Source: CAZSMK01 sp964608095 (GTDB taxonomy: Bacteria; Sumerlaeota; Sumerlaeia; MWCT01; JAGHBZ01). From it: DNA of 7,182 nt. The notes under the pieces are model-generated. The model was not told the origin of the DNA. It was given only the letters and a program-made list of their open reading frames with translations, and ran no database searches. A program made the position numbers and the translations under genes. The stretch spans positions 1 through 7,182 of the forward strand of contig CAZSMK010000022.1 of the NCBI GenBank assembly GCA_964608095.1, given 5' to 3'. Positions 1 to 6,132 of this stretch are shown piece by piece. The stretch's first letter is position 1, and each line of letters starts with the position of its first letter.

Positions 1-1
1 G

Positions 2-349
2 ACTGAAACACCGACACCCACGCCGACACCTGTGGGCGGCACCATGCATGTAAGCAACATTGAGCCGCTCCTTATCGACCTCGGCCAGGGGCAGAAACGC
101 CCTGATGCCCTTATAACCATAGTTGATGAGAGCAATAATCCGGTTTCGGGAGCAAGCGTGACCGGAACGTTTACGGGTGCGGTGAATGAGACGGTTACTG
201 CTGATACGGACGCCACGGGCGTGGCTGAGTTGATCACGCTCGGTCAGGCAGGCGCACCGTGTAAATATACCATCTGTGTGGATGATGTGGTACACGCATC
301 CTACACCTACGACCCGAACGCAAATGTGGAAACATGCGACTCGAACTAA
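2..349 (+). CDS. C-terminal end of a secreted protein with a Thr-Pro linker and Ig-like domain (5' partial)
   Basis: The frame is open from base 2 to a TAA at 347-349, giving 115 residues of a longer protein. The first ten residues are T-E followed by repeated T-P, a typical flexible linker of secreted multidomain proteins. About 100 residues of beta-rich sequence follow: an alternating hydrophobic strand (ALITIVDE), then N-P-V-S-G-A-S-V, a T-D-A-T-G turn, and VVHASYTYDPNANVETCD near the end. In known secreted proteases and large surface proteins of environmental bacteria, a similar terminal domain carries an HA-x-L-x-Y-D signature after an Ig-like fold; this match is from memory of the family. 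Two cysteines, in CKYTIC, plus one near the C-terminus could form a disulfide. The GTG at 32 is not taken as the start because the linker is open upstream of it. The catalytic or binding part of the protein lies outside the window, so its function is unknown. Confidence 0.8.
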   Translation, partial: TETPTPTPTPVGGTMHVSNIEPLLIDLGQGQKRPDALITIVDESNNPVSGASVTGTFTGAVNETVTADTDATGVAELITLGQAGAPCKYTICVDDVVHASYTYDPNANVETCDSN

Positions 350-360
350 CCTTATATAAG

Positions 361-394
361 GGACGGGATCTCAAGTAAGGGTCCCGTCCTTTTT
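361..394 (+). terminator. Rho-independent terminator of the secreted-protein gene
   Basis: A 10-bp stem (361-370 with 380-389, one G-U pair) encloses a 9-nt loop and is followed directly by five T residues (390-394). It begins 11 nt after the upstream TAA, so it should end that transcript. Confidence 0.9.
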
Positions 395-535
395 CTCCCG
401 AAACAGACATAATTTGGGGCAGACCTCAGTTTCCCGTTTTAGCGGGAAACTGGCTTCCACGCTCTTCTCGAAGGGTATTACTGCAGGAAAATACGGATCG
501 TGAGGTCTCACGCGTATACCAACGACCCTACTTCG
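395..535. other. Gene-free intergenic interval rich in inverted repeats; possible structured RNA
   Basis: No plausible reading frame lies here. The clearest structure is a perfect 10-bp stem, CAGTTTCCCG (427-436) with CGGGAAACTG (443-452), around a 6-nt loop. A 6-bp arm at 421-426 can pair with 503-508, and CGTGA/TCACG can pair at 499-503/508-512. CTGCAGGA (481-488) is complementary to TCCTGCAG (580-587), and GGGGCA (416-421) can close with 591-596 including one G-U pair. The sequence CATAAT at 408-413 could be a -10 box for a plus-strand RNA, but there is no convincing -35. I do not recognise tmRNA, RNase P, SRP or 6S consensus motifs. It may instead be a decayed repeat or the end of a mobile element. 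Confidence 0.35.
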
Positions 536-566
536 AAAAAAAGTAGCCTCCGTAAAAACGGAGGCT
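536..566 (-). terminator. Rho-independent terminator downstream of rpoD
   Basis: Read on the minus strand, a GC-rich stem of 8 bp (558-565 with 546-553, extendable by an A-T pair at 545/566) has a 4-nt loop and is followed after two or three bases by seven T residues (complement of A 536-542). It lies about 115 nt past the rpoD stop. It faces the terminator at 361-394, so the two convergent transcripts are separately ended. Confidence 0.85.
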
Positions 567-679
567 GTTAGTGGGTTGATTCCTGCAGCGTGCCCTCCTG
601 GAAGAGGAGCGTATGGCAGCAGGGGTTATGTGGAAAACATTGTAATGTTCTTCAAAGAACTATTGAACATGGAACCGGT

Positions 680-2449
680 TTATTCCATGAACTCGATCAG
701 GCGTCGGCGTCTGCTCGGATGTCGAAGCTTGTTCAGCGCCTTGGTCTCGATCTGGCGGACACGTTCACGTGTCACGTTGAAAATGGCGCCGACTTCCTCG
801 AGAGTGCGCGGAAATTCCGTTCCACCGATACCAAACCGCAACCGCAGGACTTTCTCTTCACGTTCCGTAAGCGTACGGAGCACCTGTTCGATCTCTTCCT
901 GCATGAGTTTGTACGAGGTCGCCTGGACAGGTGACTGTGCTTCCTGGTCCTCGATGAAATCGCCGAAATGAGTGTCACCGTCGTCGCCGATAGGTGTCTC
1001 GAGCGAAATGGGCTGTTGTGCAATCTTGAATACGCGTCGGATTTTTTCGACCGGCACGCCCATCTTCTCTGCAATCTCGTCCGCAGTAGGTTCGCGCCCG
1101 AGTTCCTGCACAAGATATCGCGATACACGCGAGAGCTTGTTAATGGTCTCGATCATGTGAACCGGAATACGAATGGTACGAGCCTGGTCAGCGATAGCGC
1201 GCGTAATTGCCTGTCGAATCCACCACGTGGCGTATGTCGAGAACTTATAGCCGCGTTTATACTCGAACTTGTCAACCGCGCGCATAAGACCGATGTTCCC
1301 TTCCTGGATGAGGTCCAGGAACTGCAGTCCGCGGTTGGTGTAGCGTTTGGCAATAGAGACAACCAACCGCAAGTTGGCTTCCACCACTTTCATCTTGGCT
1401 TCATGGGCTTCGCGTTCCCCGATGTTGATCTGGTCTACTACTTCGCGCAGCTCCTCGTATGTATTGCTGGCTTCGCGCTCGAGACGCCGAATGGCGCGCT
1501 GTGCGGTGCGAATCTCCTTGTCCATCCGTATGAAATCTTCAAGAGAATAGCCGTATTTTTTGCGAAGCGCTTCCGCTTCGGGGCTGTTTTTCTTCACCCG
1601 GCGTACGATTCTACGGATGTCGTCCTCCGAGAGCATGGTCTTGAGGATGATATCGCGAATCTGGCGGTTCGCCTCGTCGAGCTGGATGAAGACTGTTCTC
1701 ACCTTGTGCGCGATCTGCTCGATAATGGAGAAATTGAAATCGATCTTCAGCAGGTGCTTATAAATTTTGTCACGCTGTTTCTCGATTGCGGCTGAAATTT
1801 CTTCTCGTTCCTTTTCGTCGAGAGTCGGGTCTTCAAGAACGTCGAGACTTTTCATCATGTCGTTGTAGTAGTTGAGGATATTATTGAGCTGGTCAAGCAC
1901 GAACCCGGTGGTTTTGTTTCGTTCGTCCGGGTCGCTCTCGTCCACGTTCGCACGGAGCAAGTCGTTCAGACTGATGGCGCTCTGCTCGACACGGTAATAT
2001 ATCTTCTTCAGTTCGGTCGCCGTCACGCTTGCACGTGCAATAGCAGACGTAATCTGGTGTCTGCCTTTCTCGATCTGCTTTGCCAGCTGAATCTCTTCCT
2101 CGCGTGTAAGCAACGGCACTTTACCCATTTCCATGAGGTAGAGGCGAACGGGATCATCGATACGTGTCCGCTCGAACTCGTCCATCGGGCTCTCTTCTTC
2201 GATCTCGATCTCCTCGGTTTCCATATCCGGGAGATCGCGCTCCTTCTCTTCGAGTTCGGGGAGCTCGGCTTCGTCCAGTACCTCGATGTCTCGTTCCTCG
2301 AGTTCATCCAGCAATCGTTCCATATCTTGCGATGTCACGTTTTCCGGAAGGTGCTGGTTGATCTCCTCATAGGTCAGATGACCTTTCGATTTCCCCATTT
2401 CAATGAGTTTTTCGAAACCAGTAGTTTTTTCTTTTTGTTTAACCGGCAA
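680..2449 (-). CDS. rpoD: RNA polymerase primary sigma factor RpoD (sigma-70)
   Basis: This 589-residue protein is the housekeeping sigma factor, which binds core RNA polymerase and recognises -35/-10 promoters. Region 1.1 is visible at about residues 11-60 (GHLTYEEINQHLPE) and is followed by an acidic linker. Region 1.2 is near 98-130 (DDPVRLYLMEMGKVPLL). A long charged non-conserved region spans roughly 140-345. Region 2 (about 350-425) holds the NLRLVVSIAKRY helix and the -10-recognising YKFSTYATWWIRQAI segment. Region 3 follows to about 510. Region 4 (about 525-589) contains TLEEVGAIFNVTRERVRQIE, the -35-binding helix-turn-helix. The length fits full-size RpoD such as the 613-residue E. 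coli protein. The start is TTG, preceded at 6 nt by AGAGAGGTGA, and it keeps region 1.1 intact; no in-frame ATG with a comparable site is nearby. dnaG lies upstream, so the pair is probably cotranscribed. Confidence 0.98.
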   Translation of the reverse strand: MPVKQKEKTTGFEKLIEMGKSKGHLTYEEINQHLPENVTSQDMERLLDELEERDIEVLDEAELPELEEKERDLPDMETEEIEIEEESPMDEFERTRIDDPVRLYLMEMGKVPLLTREEEIQLAKQIEKGRHQITSAIARASVTATELKKIYYRVEQSAISLNDLLRANVDESDPDERNKTTGFVLDQLNNILNYYNDMMKSLDVLEDPTLDEKEREEISAAIEKQRDKIYKHLLKIDFNFSIIEQIAHKVRTVFIQLDEANRQIRDIILKTMLSEDDIRRIVRRVKKNSPEAEALRKKYGYSLEDFIRMDKEIRTAQRAIRRLEREASNTYEELREVVDQINIGEREAHEAKMKVVEANLRLVVSIAKRYTNRGLQFLDLIQEGNIGLMRAVDKFEYKRGYKFSTYATWWIRQAITRAIADQARTIRIPVHMIETINKLSRVSRYLVQELGREPTADEIAEKMGVPVEKIRRVFKIAQQPISLETPIGDDGDTHFGDFIEDQEAQSPVQATSYKLMQEEIEQVLRTLTEREEKVLRLRFGIGGTEFPRTLEEVGAIFNVTRERVRQIETKALNKLRHPSRRRRLIEFME

Positions 2450-2455
2450 TGTGTA

Positions 2456-2465
2456 TCACCTCTCT
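2456..2465 (-). promoter_or_regulatory. Ribosome binding site that fixes the TTG start of rpoD
   Basis: The minus strand reads AGAGAGGTGA, six bases before the TTG at 2449-2447. This strong Shine-Dalgarno match at good spacing is the main reason for accepting a TTG start. Confidence 0.75.
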
Positions 2466-2475
2466 GACAGAATTA

Positions 2476-2495
2476 AATCGGGCGTACGCCCGATT
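2476..2495. repeat. Perfect 20-bp palindrome in the dnaG-rpoD gap
   Basis: AATCGGGCGTACGCCCGATT is its own reverse complement. In RNA it would form an 8-bp GC-rich stem with a 4-nt loop, in the 97-nt leader between dnaG and rpoD. On the minus strand it is followed by TTTAATTC, too poor in T for a standard terminator. Possible roles are an attenuator, an mRNA-processing or stabilising hairpin, or an operator. In E. coli the dnaG-rpoD junction is an mRNA-processing site, which makes processing a reasonable guess. Confidence 0.6.
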
Positions 2496-2546
2496 GTTGT
2501 GTGTAAATATACCCCAAAAAATTCCTGTAGATTTTGAATATAATCT

Positions 2547-4364
2547 TTATTTCCCCCGCGCTATATTATGCAATTTCTGGGATGTTTTATGTGTTTCCGC
2601 AAGTAGTTCCCTTGTTGACGCGTATTCCTTTTTCAATTGGTAATATTCGTTGATATGAGCGATCAATTTCTTGCGCTGCAATTTTTCGTGCCGGCACTGC
2701 AGTCTCCGAGGGATTTCCCGAAGATGCGCGTCATATTCACCGCTCAGGTGTTGCCACAACGCCGCCTGGCGCAGCACACATGCCGCCTTGTCGTCCTCAC
2801 ACTCTTCCAGGAGATGAGGCAACGTCAGTTCCTCGAGATTCTGGGCGTCGAGCAAGCGTTCCACCCATCGACGGATTTGTTGGTCTCTCACCCAGGCGCA
2901 ATCGATCCGCTGGTGGAGCAGTTGCCTCGAGTGAGGACAATCAAGCAGAATACGAAGAAGCGCCATTTCCATCAGCACAGCCTGCGATTGAGAAGCATCG
3001 ACTATTTGTTGAACTAAATCGTTGGAGGAATCGCCATGTCCGGATTTTGAACTCCTGATTTTCCGTCCCTCTTTTTTCAGGTATTGGTTGACCAGCTGTT
3101 CATCCAATCCCAGTGTCTCGCTCAGTATTTTAACGTATTGATTATAGTATATGACGTTATCGATCTCCGTCAACAGGGGCACAAAGAGATCGAGCACCGC
3201 GACTTTCCCCTCGGGCTTGTTCAGGTCGTAATGTTTGCTTACGGTTTTGAGAAAGAACTCCACCAGGTCGACGGATTCTTTTTCGAGCAGGTTATGGAGC
3301 GCGTCGGCGCCGCGTGTGTTGAGAAAGCTATCCGGGTCTTCGTTATCAGGCAAAAGAGCCACCTTAATCTGCAGATGGTTCCGAAAGAGCACTTCCGCGC
3401 CGCGAAGCATTGCCTTCTCGCCCGCTTCATCGCCGTCATAGAGAAAGATCACTTTTTTACAGAACCGTTGAATCAGGCGGGCCTGCTGGTCGGTCAGGGC
3501 GGTTCCCAGTGTTGCCACGCTGTTGGTAAACCCGAACTGATGAAGAACTATGACATCGAAATAGCCTTCCGCAATAATGGTAAACTCCTGTCTGCCGATT
3601 TCGTGTTTTGCACGGTCAAGACCATAGAGCACGGAGCTTTTATTGTAAATGAGTGTCTCAGGCGAGTTGAGGTATTTAGGAGTTACCTCGTCCGTAAGAC
3701 CCCTTCCGCCGAAGCCTACGCATCTACCAAGGTGATCGCGTATCGGGAAAATGAGACGTTGCCTGAACCGCTCATAATAGCCCTCTTCACCTGTTCGTTT
3801 AATGATGAGTCCCGCATCCTGTAGGGCTTTTTCTGAATATCCAGCGCGGCGAGCCACATCGAGAAATCCCTTGTCACCCGCAGCTGCATAGCCCACGCCG
3901 AATGCCTCGATAGATTCAGACGAGATGCCGCGTTTCTCCAGATAGTCCCGCGCCGCTCGACCTATTCGTTTTTCAAAGAGCAGTTGCGTGAAAAACTTCG
4001 ATGCCCGTTCATGAATCTCTAGCAGAACGTTCCGATACTGCGCTTTCTCTTTATCAAACGATTGTGTTTGAAAGGTCGGAAGCGGTTTACCCAGCCGTTT
4101 AGCCAGGATTTCTATCGCCTCCCGAAAACTTACTTTCTCAAACATCATGATAAACTTGATTACATCGCCTCCGACACCGCAGCCGAAACAATGGAAAATC
4201 TGTCTGCCCGGACTTACATGAAACGAAGGCGTTTTCTCTTTATGAAACGGGCATAACGCTTTATATGTTGAGCCGCTTTTTTTAAGGGGAATATAAGATG
4301 AGATAATATCGGTTATGTTGGCAGAGGTACGTAAGTCCTCTGCAAACTCCCGTAACGTAGTCAT
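2547..4364 (-). CDS. dnaG: DNA primase DnaG
   Basis: This 605-residue primase makes RNA primers at the replication fork with the DnaB helicase. The N-terminal CHC2 zinc finger is intact: C38, H41, C59 and C62, in CPFHKEKTPSF...HCFGCG. The catalytic core includes RQRLIFPIRDHLGRCVGFGG (about 201-220). The Toprim domain shows the metal-binding residues in EGYFD (266-270), YDGDEAG (309-315) and DPDSF (343-347). The C-terminal 150 or so residues are helical and poorly conserved, as expected for the helicase-interaction domain. The ATG at 4364 is chosen over an in-frame GTG at 4409. It gives the normal N-terminus, follows GAGGAA, and lies about 40 nt inside the transcript predicted from the promoter at 4410-4437, whereas the GTG would precede the transcription start. 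The GAGG-to-ATG spacing is rather short. rpoD follows after 97 nt, the conserved dnaG-rpoD pairing, but no rpsU lies upstream. Confidence 0.97.
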   Translation of the reverse strand: MTTLREFAEDLRTSANITDIISSYIPLKKSGSTYKALCPFHKEKTPSFHVSPGRQIFHCFGCGVGGDVIKFIMMFEKVSFREAIEILAKRLGKPLPTFQTQSFDKEKAQYRNVLLEIHERASKFFTQLLFEKRIGRAARDYLEKRGISSESIEAFGVGYAAAGDKGFLDVARRAGYSEKALQDAGLIIKRTGEEGYYERFRQRLIFPIRDHLGRCVGFGGRGLTDEVTPKYLNSPETLIYNKSSVLYGLDRAKHEIGRQEFTIIAEGYFDVIVLHQFGFTNSVATLGTALTDQQARLIQRFCKKVIFLYDGDEAGEKAMLRGAEVLFRNHLQIKVALLPDNEDPDSFLNTRGADALHNLLEKESVDLVEFFLKTVSKHYDLNKPEGKVAVLDLFVPLLTEIDNVIYYNQYVKILSETLGLDEQLVNQYLKKEGRKIRSSKSGHGDSSNDLVQQIVDASQSQAVLMEMALLRILLDCPHSRQLLHQRIDCAWVRDQQIRRWVERLLDAQNLEELTLPHLLEECEDDKAACVLRQAALWQHLSGEYDAHLREIPRRLQCRHEKLQRKKLIAHINEYYQLKKEYASTRELLAETHKTSQKLHNIARGK

Positions 4365-4409
4365 TTCCTCAATCAACCCACAAAGATTAAGTAAAGTACA
4401 AACCGTCAC

Positions 4410-4437
4410 TTTATAGGAGATTTCTTTCCCATGTCAA
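4410..4437 (-). promoter_or_regulatory. Sigma-70 promoter for dnaG-rpoD
   Basis: On the minus strand a perfect TTGACA (4437-4432) is followed after 16 nt by TATAAA (4415-4410), five of six matches to the -10 consensus. The predicted transcription start is near 4403, giving a leader of about 40 nt before the dnaG ATG. Confidence 0.75.
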
Positions 4438-4512
4438 CCTTAAAACGAAAATACTCTTTTTTTTGTCGGAACAAGAACGAACGACGTTAAATACGTTATC
4501 TTTGTTTATGGA

Positions 4513-4806
4513 TTATTCCTTCAACGCCTGATTCACCGAGTCCACTTTGCCCTTGAGTCTGCCTGTCTTACCTTTGAAATCATCAATGGAAATGCTCGTG
4601 AGGACGCGCTCCGATTCACCAAGAGCCTTTTCATGACATTCTTTGATAACATCGAAGACCTTGTCGCGATCGCCTTCTATAATGGTTCCCATTGCGGTAA
4701 GTTCATAATCGAGTCCGCTTTTCTGCACTATCTTTAGAAACTCGGCAACGACCCGGCTGAAATGGACATCTTTCCCCAACGGCACTATGCTTAATTCAGC
4801 TAACAT
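4513..4806 (-). CDS. MTH1187/YkoF-type thiamine-binding-like protein (DUF77 family)
   Basis: This 97-residue cytoplasmic protein has no signal peptide. It begins with a conserved MLAELSIVPLG strand, then a helix (VVAEFLKIVQKSGLDYEL), a TAMGTIIEGD strand-turn, a second helix (DVIKECHEKAL) and a final strand around ERVLTSISIDD. That order matches the small ferredoxin-like MTH1187/YkoF family, members of which bind thiamine or related pyrimidines and act as dimers or tetramers. Its physiological role is poorly defined. The ATG at 4806 is preceded by AAAGGA about 8 nt upstream, so this start is well supported. The gene has its own promoter and lies 148 nt upstream of dnaG, which also has one, so cotranscription is not required. 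No thiamine biosynthesis or transport gene is adjacent. No clear terminator was seen in 4440-4512. Confidence 0.85.
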   Translation of the reverse strand: MLAELSIVPLGKDVHFSRVVAEFLKIVQKSGLDYELTAMGTIIEGDRDKVFDVIKECHEKALGESERVLTSISIDDFKGKTGRLKGKVDSVNQALKE

Positions 4807-4844
4807 GACTCAAATCCTTTAAAAAAGTTTGATTTTTTCCCGAT

Positions 4845-4874
4845 ATCTTAAGGGGTTTTTCTTTACTATGTCAA
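4845..4874 (-). promoter_or_regulatory. Sigma-70 promoter for the MTH1187-type gene
   Basis: The minus strand has a perfect TTGACA (4874-4869), an 18-nt spacer and TAAGAT (4850-4845), four of six -10 matches. Transcription would start near 4838, about 32 nt before the ATG at 4806. Confidence 0.55.
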
Positions 4875-4893
4875 GAGGCTGTACATTTAAATC

Positions 4894-4942
4894 AATGTCC
4901 TCGCAATCTTATCGGTTCAGTATGAGATTGACATTACCGATA
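4894..4942. repeat. Interleaved inverted repeats over the tatA -35 region; operator candidate
   Basis: Three short arms on the left recur as reverse complements on the right: AATGTC (4894-4899) with GACATT (4930-4935), CAATCT (4904-4909) with AGATTG (4925-4930), and TATCGGT (4910-4916) with ACCGATA (4936-4942). They surround and include the TTGACA at 4928-4933. All lie outside both predicted divergent transcripts, so a DNA-level role such as protein binding is more likely than RNA folding. No known operator was recognised. Confidence 0.4.
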
Positions 4943-4957
4943 CAAAAAAGAGAGAAT
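4928..4957 (+). promoter_or_regulatory. Sigma-70 promoter for tatA-tatC
   Basis: A perfect TTGACA (4928-4933) is followed after 18 nt by GAGAAT (4952-4957), four of six -10 matches. The predicted start near 4964 gives a leader of about 37 nt before the tatA ATG. It is divergent from the promoter at 4845-4874. Confidence 0.5.
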
Positions 4958-5000
4958 AAAAGACGTAAACCAAAAGGAAAATAAAAGAGGCGAACGCACT

Positions 5001-5198
5001 ATGTTTCAAAATTTCGGATTTCAAGAGCTAGTCGTACTGCTCGTAATAGTATTGATAATTTTCGGACCCAAAAATCTCCCCAAAATCGGACAGGCGTTGG
5101 GAAAAAGTATAAAAGAGTTTAAGCACGCCACACGTGACTTGAGCGACGAATTCAAAGACGAGGAGGAATCCGAGTCGAAATCCGAGGAACATAAGTAA
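5001..5198 (+). CDS. tatA: Sec-independent protein translocase TatA
   Basis: This 65-residue inner-membrane protein would form the pore-like oligomer of the twin-arginine translocase, which exports folded proteins. The family pattern is clear: a short N-terminus ending in QE (residues 8-9), one transmembrane helix (about 10-20), the FG hinge followed by PKNLP (21-27), an amphipathic helix (GQALGKSIKEFKHATRDL) and a highly charged, mostly acidic tail. The length is typical of TatA/TatE and short for TatB, and no separate tatB is present here. The ATG at 5001 has GAGG about 10 nt upstream, slightly far. tatC begins 25 nt after the stop, so the two probably form an operon making a minimal TatAC system. 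Confidence 0.96.
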   Translation: MFQNFGFQELVVLLVIVLIIFGPKNLPKIGQALGKSIKEFKHATRDLSDEFKDEEESESKSEEHK

Positions 5199-5223
5199 CC
5201 ATCGACCTGTCTCTTTCAAACGA

Positions 5224-6132
5224 ATGAGCACGAATCGACATGAGCGCACCCTTACCTTTATTGAACATCTTGAAGAGCTCCGGCAACGTCTTATTATATG
5301 CGTTGTCGTTGTGATTGTATTCACCGGTGTAGGTTTTTTCTTTGCAAATCCCCTTCTTACGTTTCTTATCAAGCCTTTCAAAGCGAGTGTAGCCACTGAC
5401 GATCCCCGCATTTTGAGGATCGTGGTGCAAGAGGACGGCACACTCAGGCTACACGAGAGGCAGACCACAGATACAGTGGAGGTACTGCGGAATCCAGAAC
5501 AGATTGTGTTCCAGTTCGAGCCGGGAGAGGGGAAATCACAAGAACCGATAACGTTCGGTAAAAACCTGAACCAGCAATTTTATTATTTTAATCCTATCGA
5601 CCCATTTTTGCTTCGTTTGAAGGCGGCGCTCATTATCGGGCTGCTCCTCTCGTTTCCAGTGTTGTTATGGCAGGGGTGGCTTTTTTTTACGCCAGCCCTA
5701 GAACCGAAAGAGCGTCGAAGCGTCATTCCCATCACAGTCTCCGCACTTATTCTTTTTCCCATCGGGGCTGCCTTCGCATACTTTTTCACACGCTATGCCT
5801 TGCTCTTCTTGAGTCGTTATACCTTTCCGGGCCTGGAACCGCGTCTGAATATTTTTAAGTACCTGAATTTCCTGCTGACCATGATGCTGGCGTTGGGTAT
5901 AGTGTTCGAGACGCCGTTGATTCTCATGTTGCTGGCACGGTTAGGACTTGTGACTACGGAAAAGCTGCGTCGGTTCCGCGGTCAGATTTATGTGGGCATA
6001 TTCGTGCTTGCCGCGCTTCTAACGCCACCGGATGCCTTTACCATGCTTGCGCTCGGGGTGCCGCTTGTGCTTCTCTTCGAAATTTCGATGTTTCTTATCA
6101 AGCCGATCGAACGGCGAACCTCCTTTATTTAA
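5224..6132 (+). CDS. tatC: Sec-independent protein translocase TatC, with extended first periplasmic loop
   Basis: This 302-residue polytopic inner-membrane protein is the Tat receptor that recognises twin-arginine signal peptides. The N-terminus has the signal-binding HLEELRQRL motif (residues 15-23). Six membrane segments can be placed: about 23-42, 132-152, 167-190, 212-236, 255-266 and 272-291. Conserved family features are PALEPKERR (157-165), the membrane glutamate in VFETP (E229) and LTPPD (266-270). It is longer than the 258-residue E. coli TatC. The extra length is mainly in the first periplasmic loop, about residues 43-130, which holds a hydrophilic insert of about 50 residues rich in acidic residues before the conserved FYYFNPIDPF stretch. 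The ATG at 5224 has no clear Shine-Dalgarno sequence; translation may be coupled to tatA, 25 nt upstream. No other in-frame start is nearby. Confidence 0.97.
   Translation: MSTNRHERTLTFIEHLEELRQRLIICVVVVIVFTGVGFFFANPLLTFLIKPFKASVATDDPRILRIVVQEDGTLRLHERQTTDTVEVLRNPEQIVFQFEPGEGKSQEPITFGKNLNQQFYYFNPIDPFLLRLKAALIIGLLLSFPVLLWQGWLFFTPALEPKERRSVIPITVSALILFPIGAAFAYFFTRYALLFLSRYTFPGLEPRLNIFKYLNFLLTMMLALGIVFETPLILMLLARLGLVTTEKLRRFRGQIYVGIFVLAALLTPPDAFTMLALGVPLVLLFEISMFLIKPIERRTSFI

Noticed and set aside
560..590. Integron attC-type site
   Set aside because: GTT-containing words near 567-580 do not fit the GTTRRRY/RYYYAAC core pair, and no integrase or cassette array is present.
416..596. tmRNA, RNase P RNA, SRP RNA or 6S RNA
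   Set aside because: I could not find the tmRNA T-loop and tag reading frame, the RNase P GGAAAGTCC-type core, the SRP GGAAGCAGC-type loop, or a rod-like 6S fold on either strand.
968..1795. Long plus-strand open frame of 275 codons inside rpoD
   Set aside because: It lies wholly antisense to the unmistakable rpoD sequence, has no ribosome site of note and no recognisable domain; it is a codon-bias shadow.
3084..3824. Plus-strand open frame of 246 codons inside dnaG
   Set aside because: It is antisense to the conserved primase core and Toprim domain, with no family features of its own.
4365..4409. GTG at 4409 as an alternative dnaG start, adding 15 residues
   Set aside because: It lies directly beside the -10 box and upstream of the predicted transcription start, has no Shine-Dalgarno sequence, and adds residues not expected in primases.
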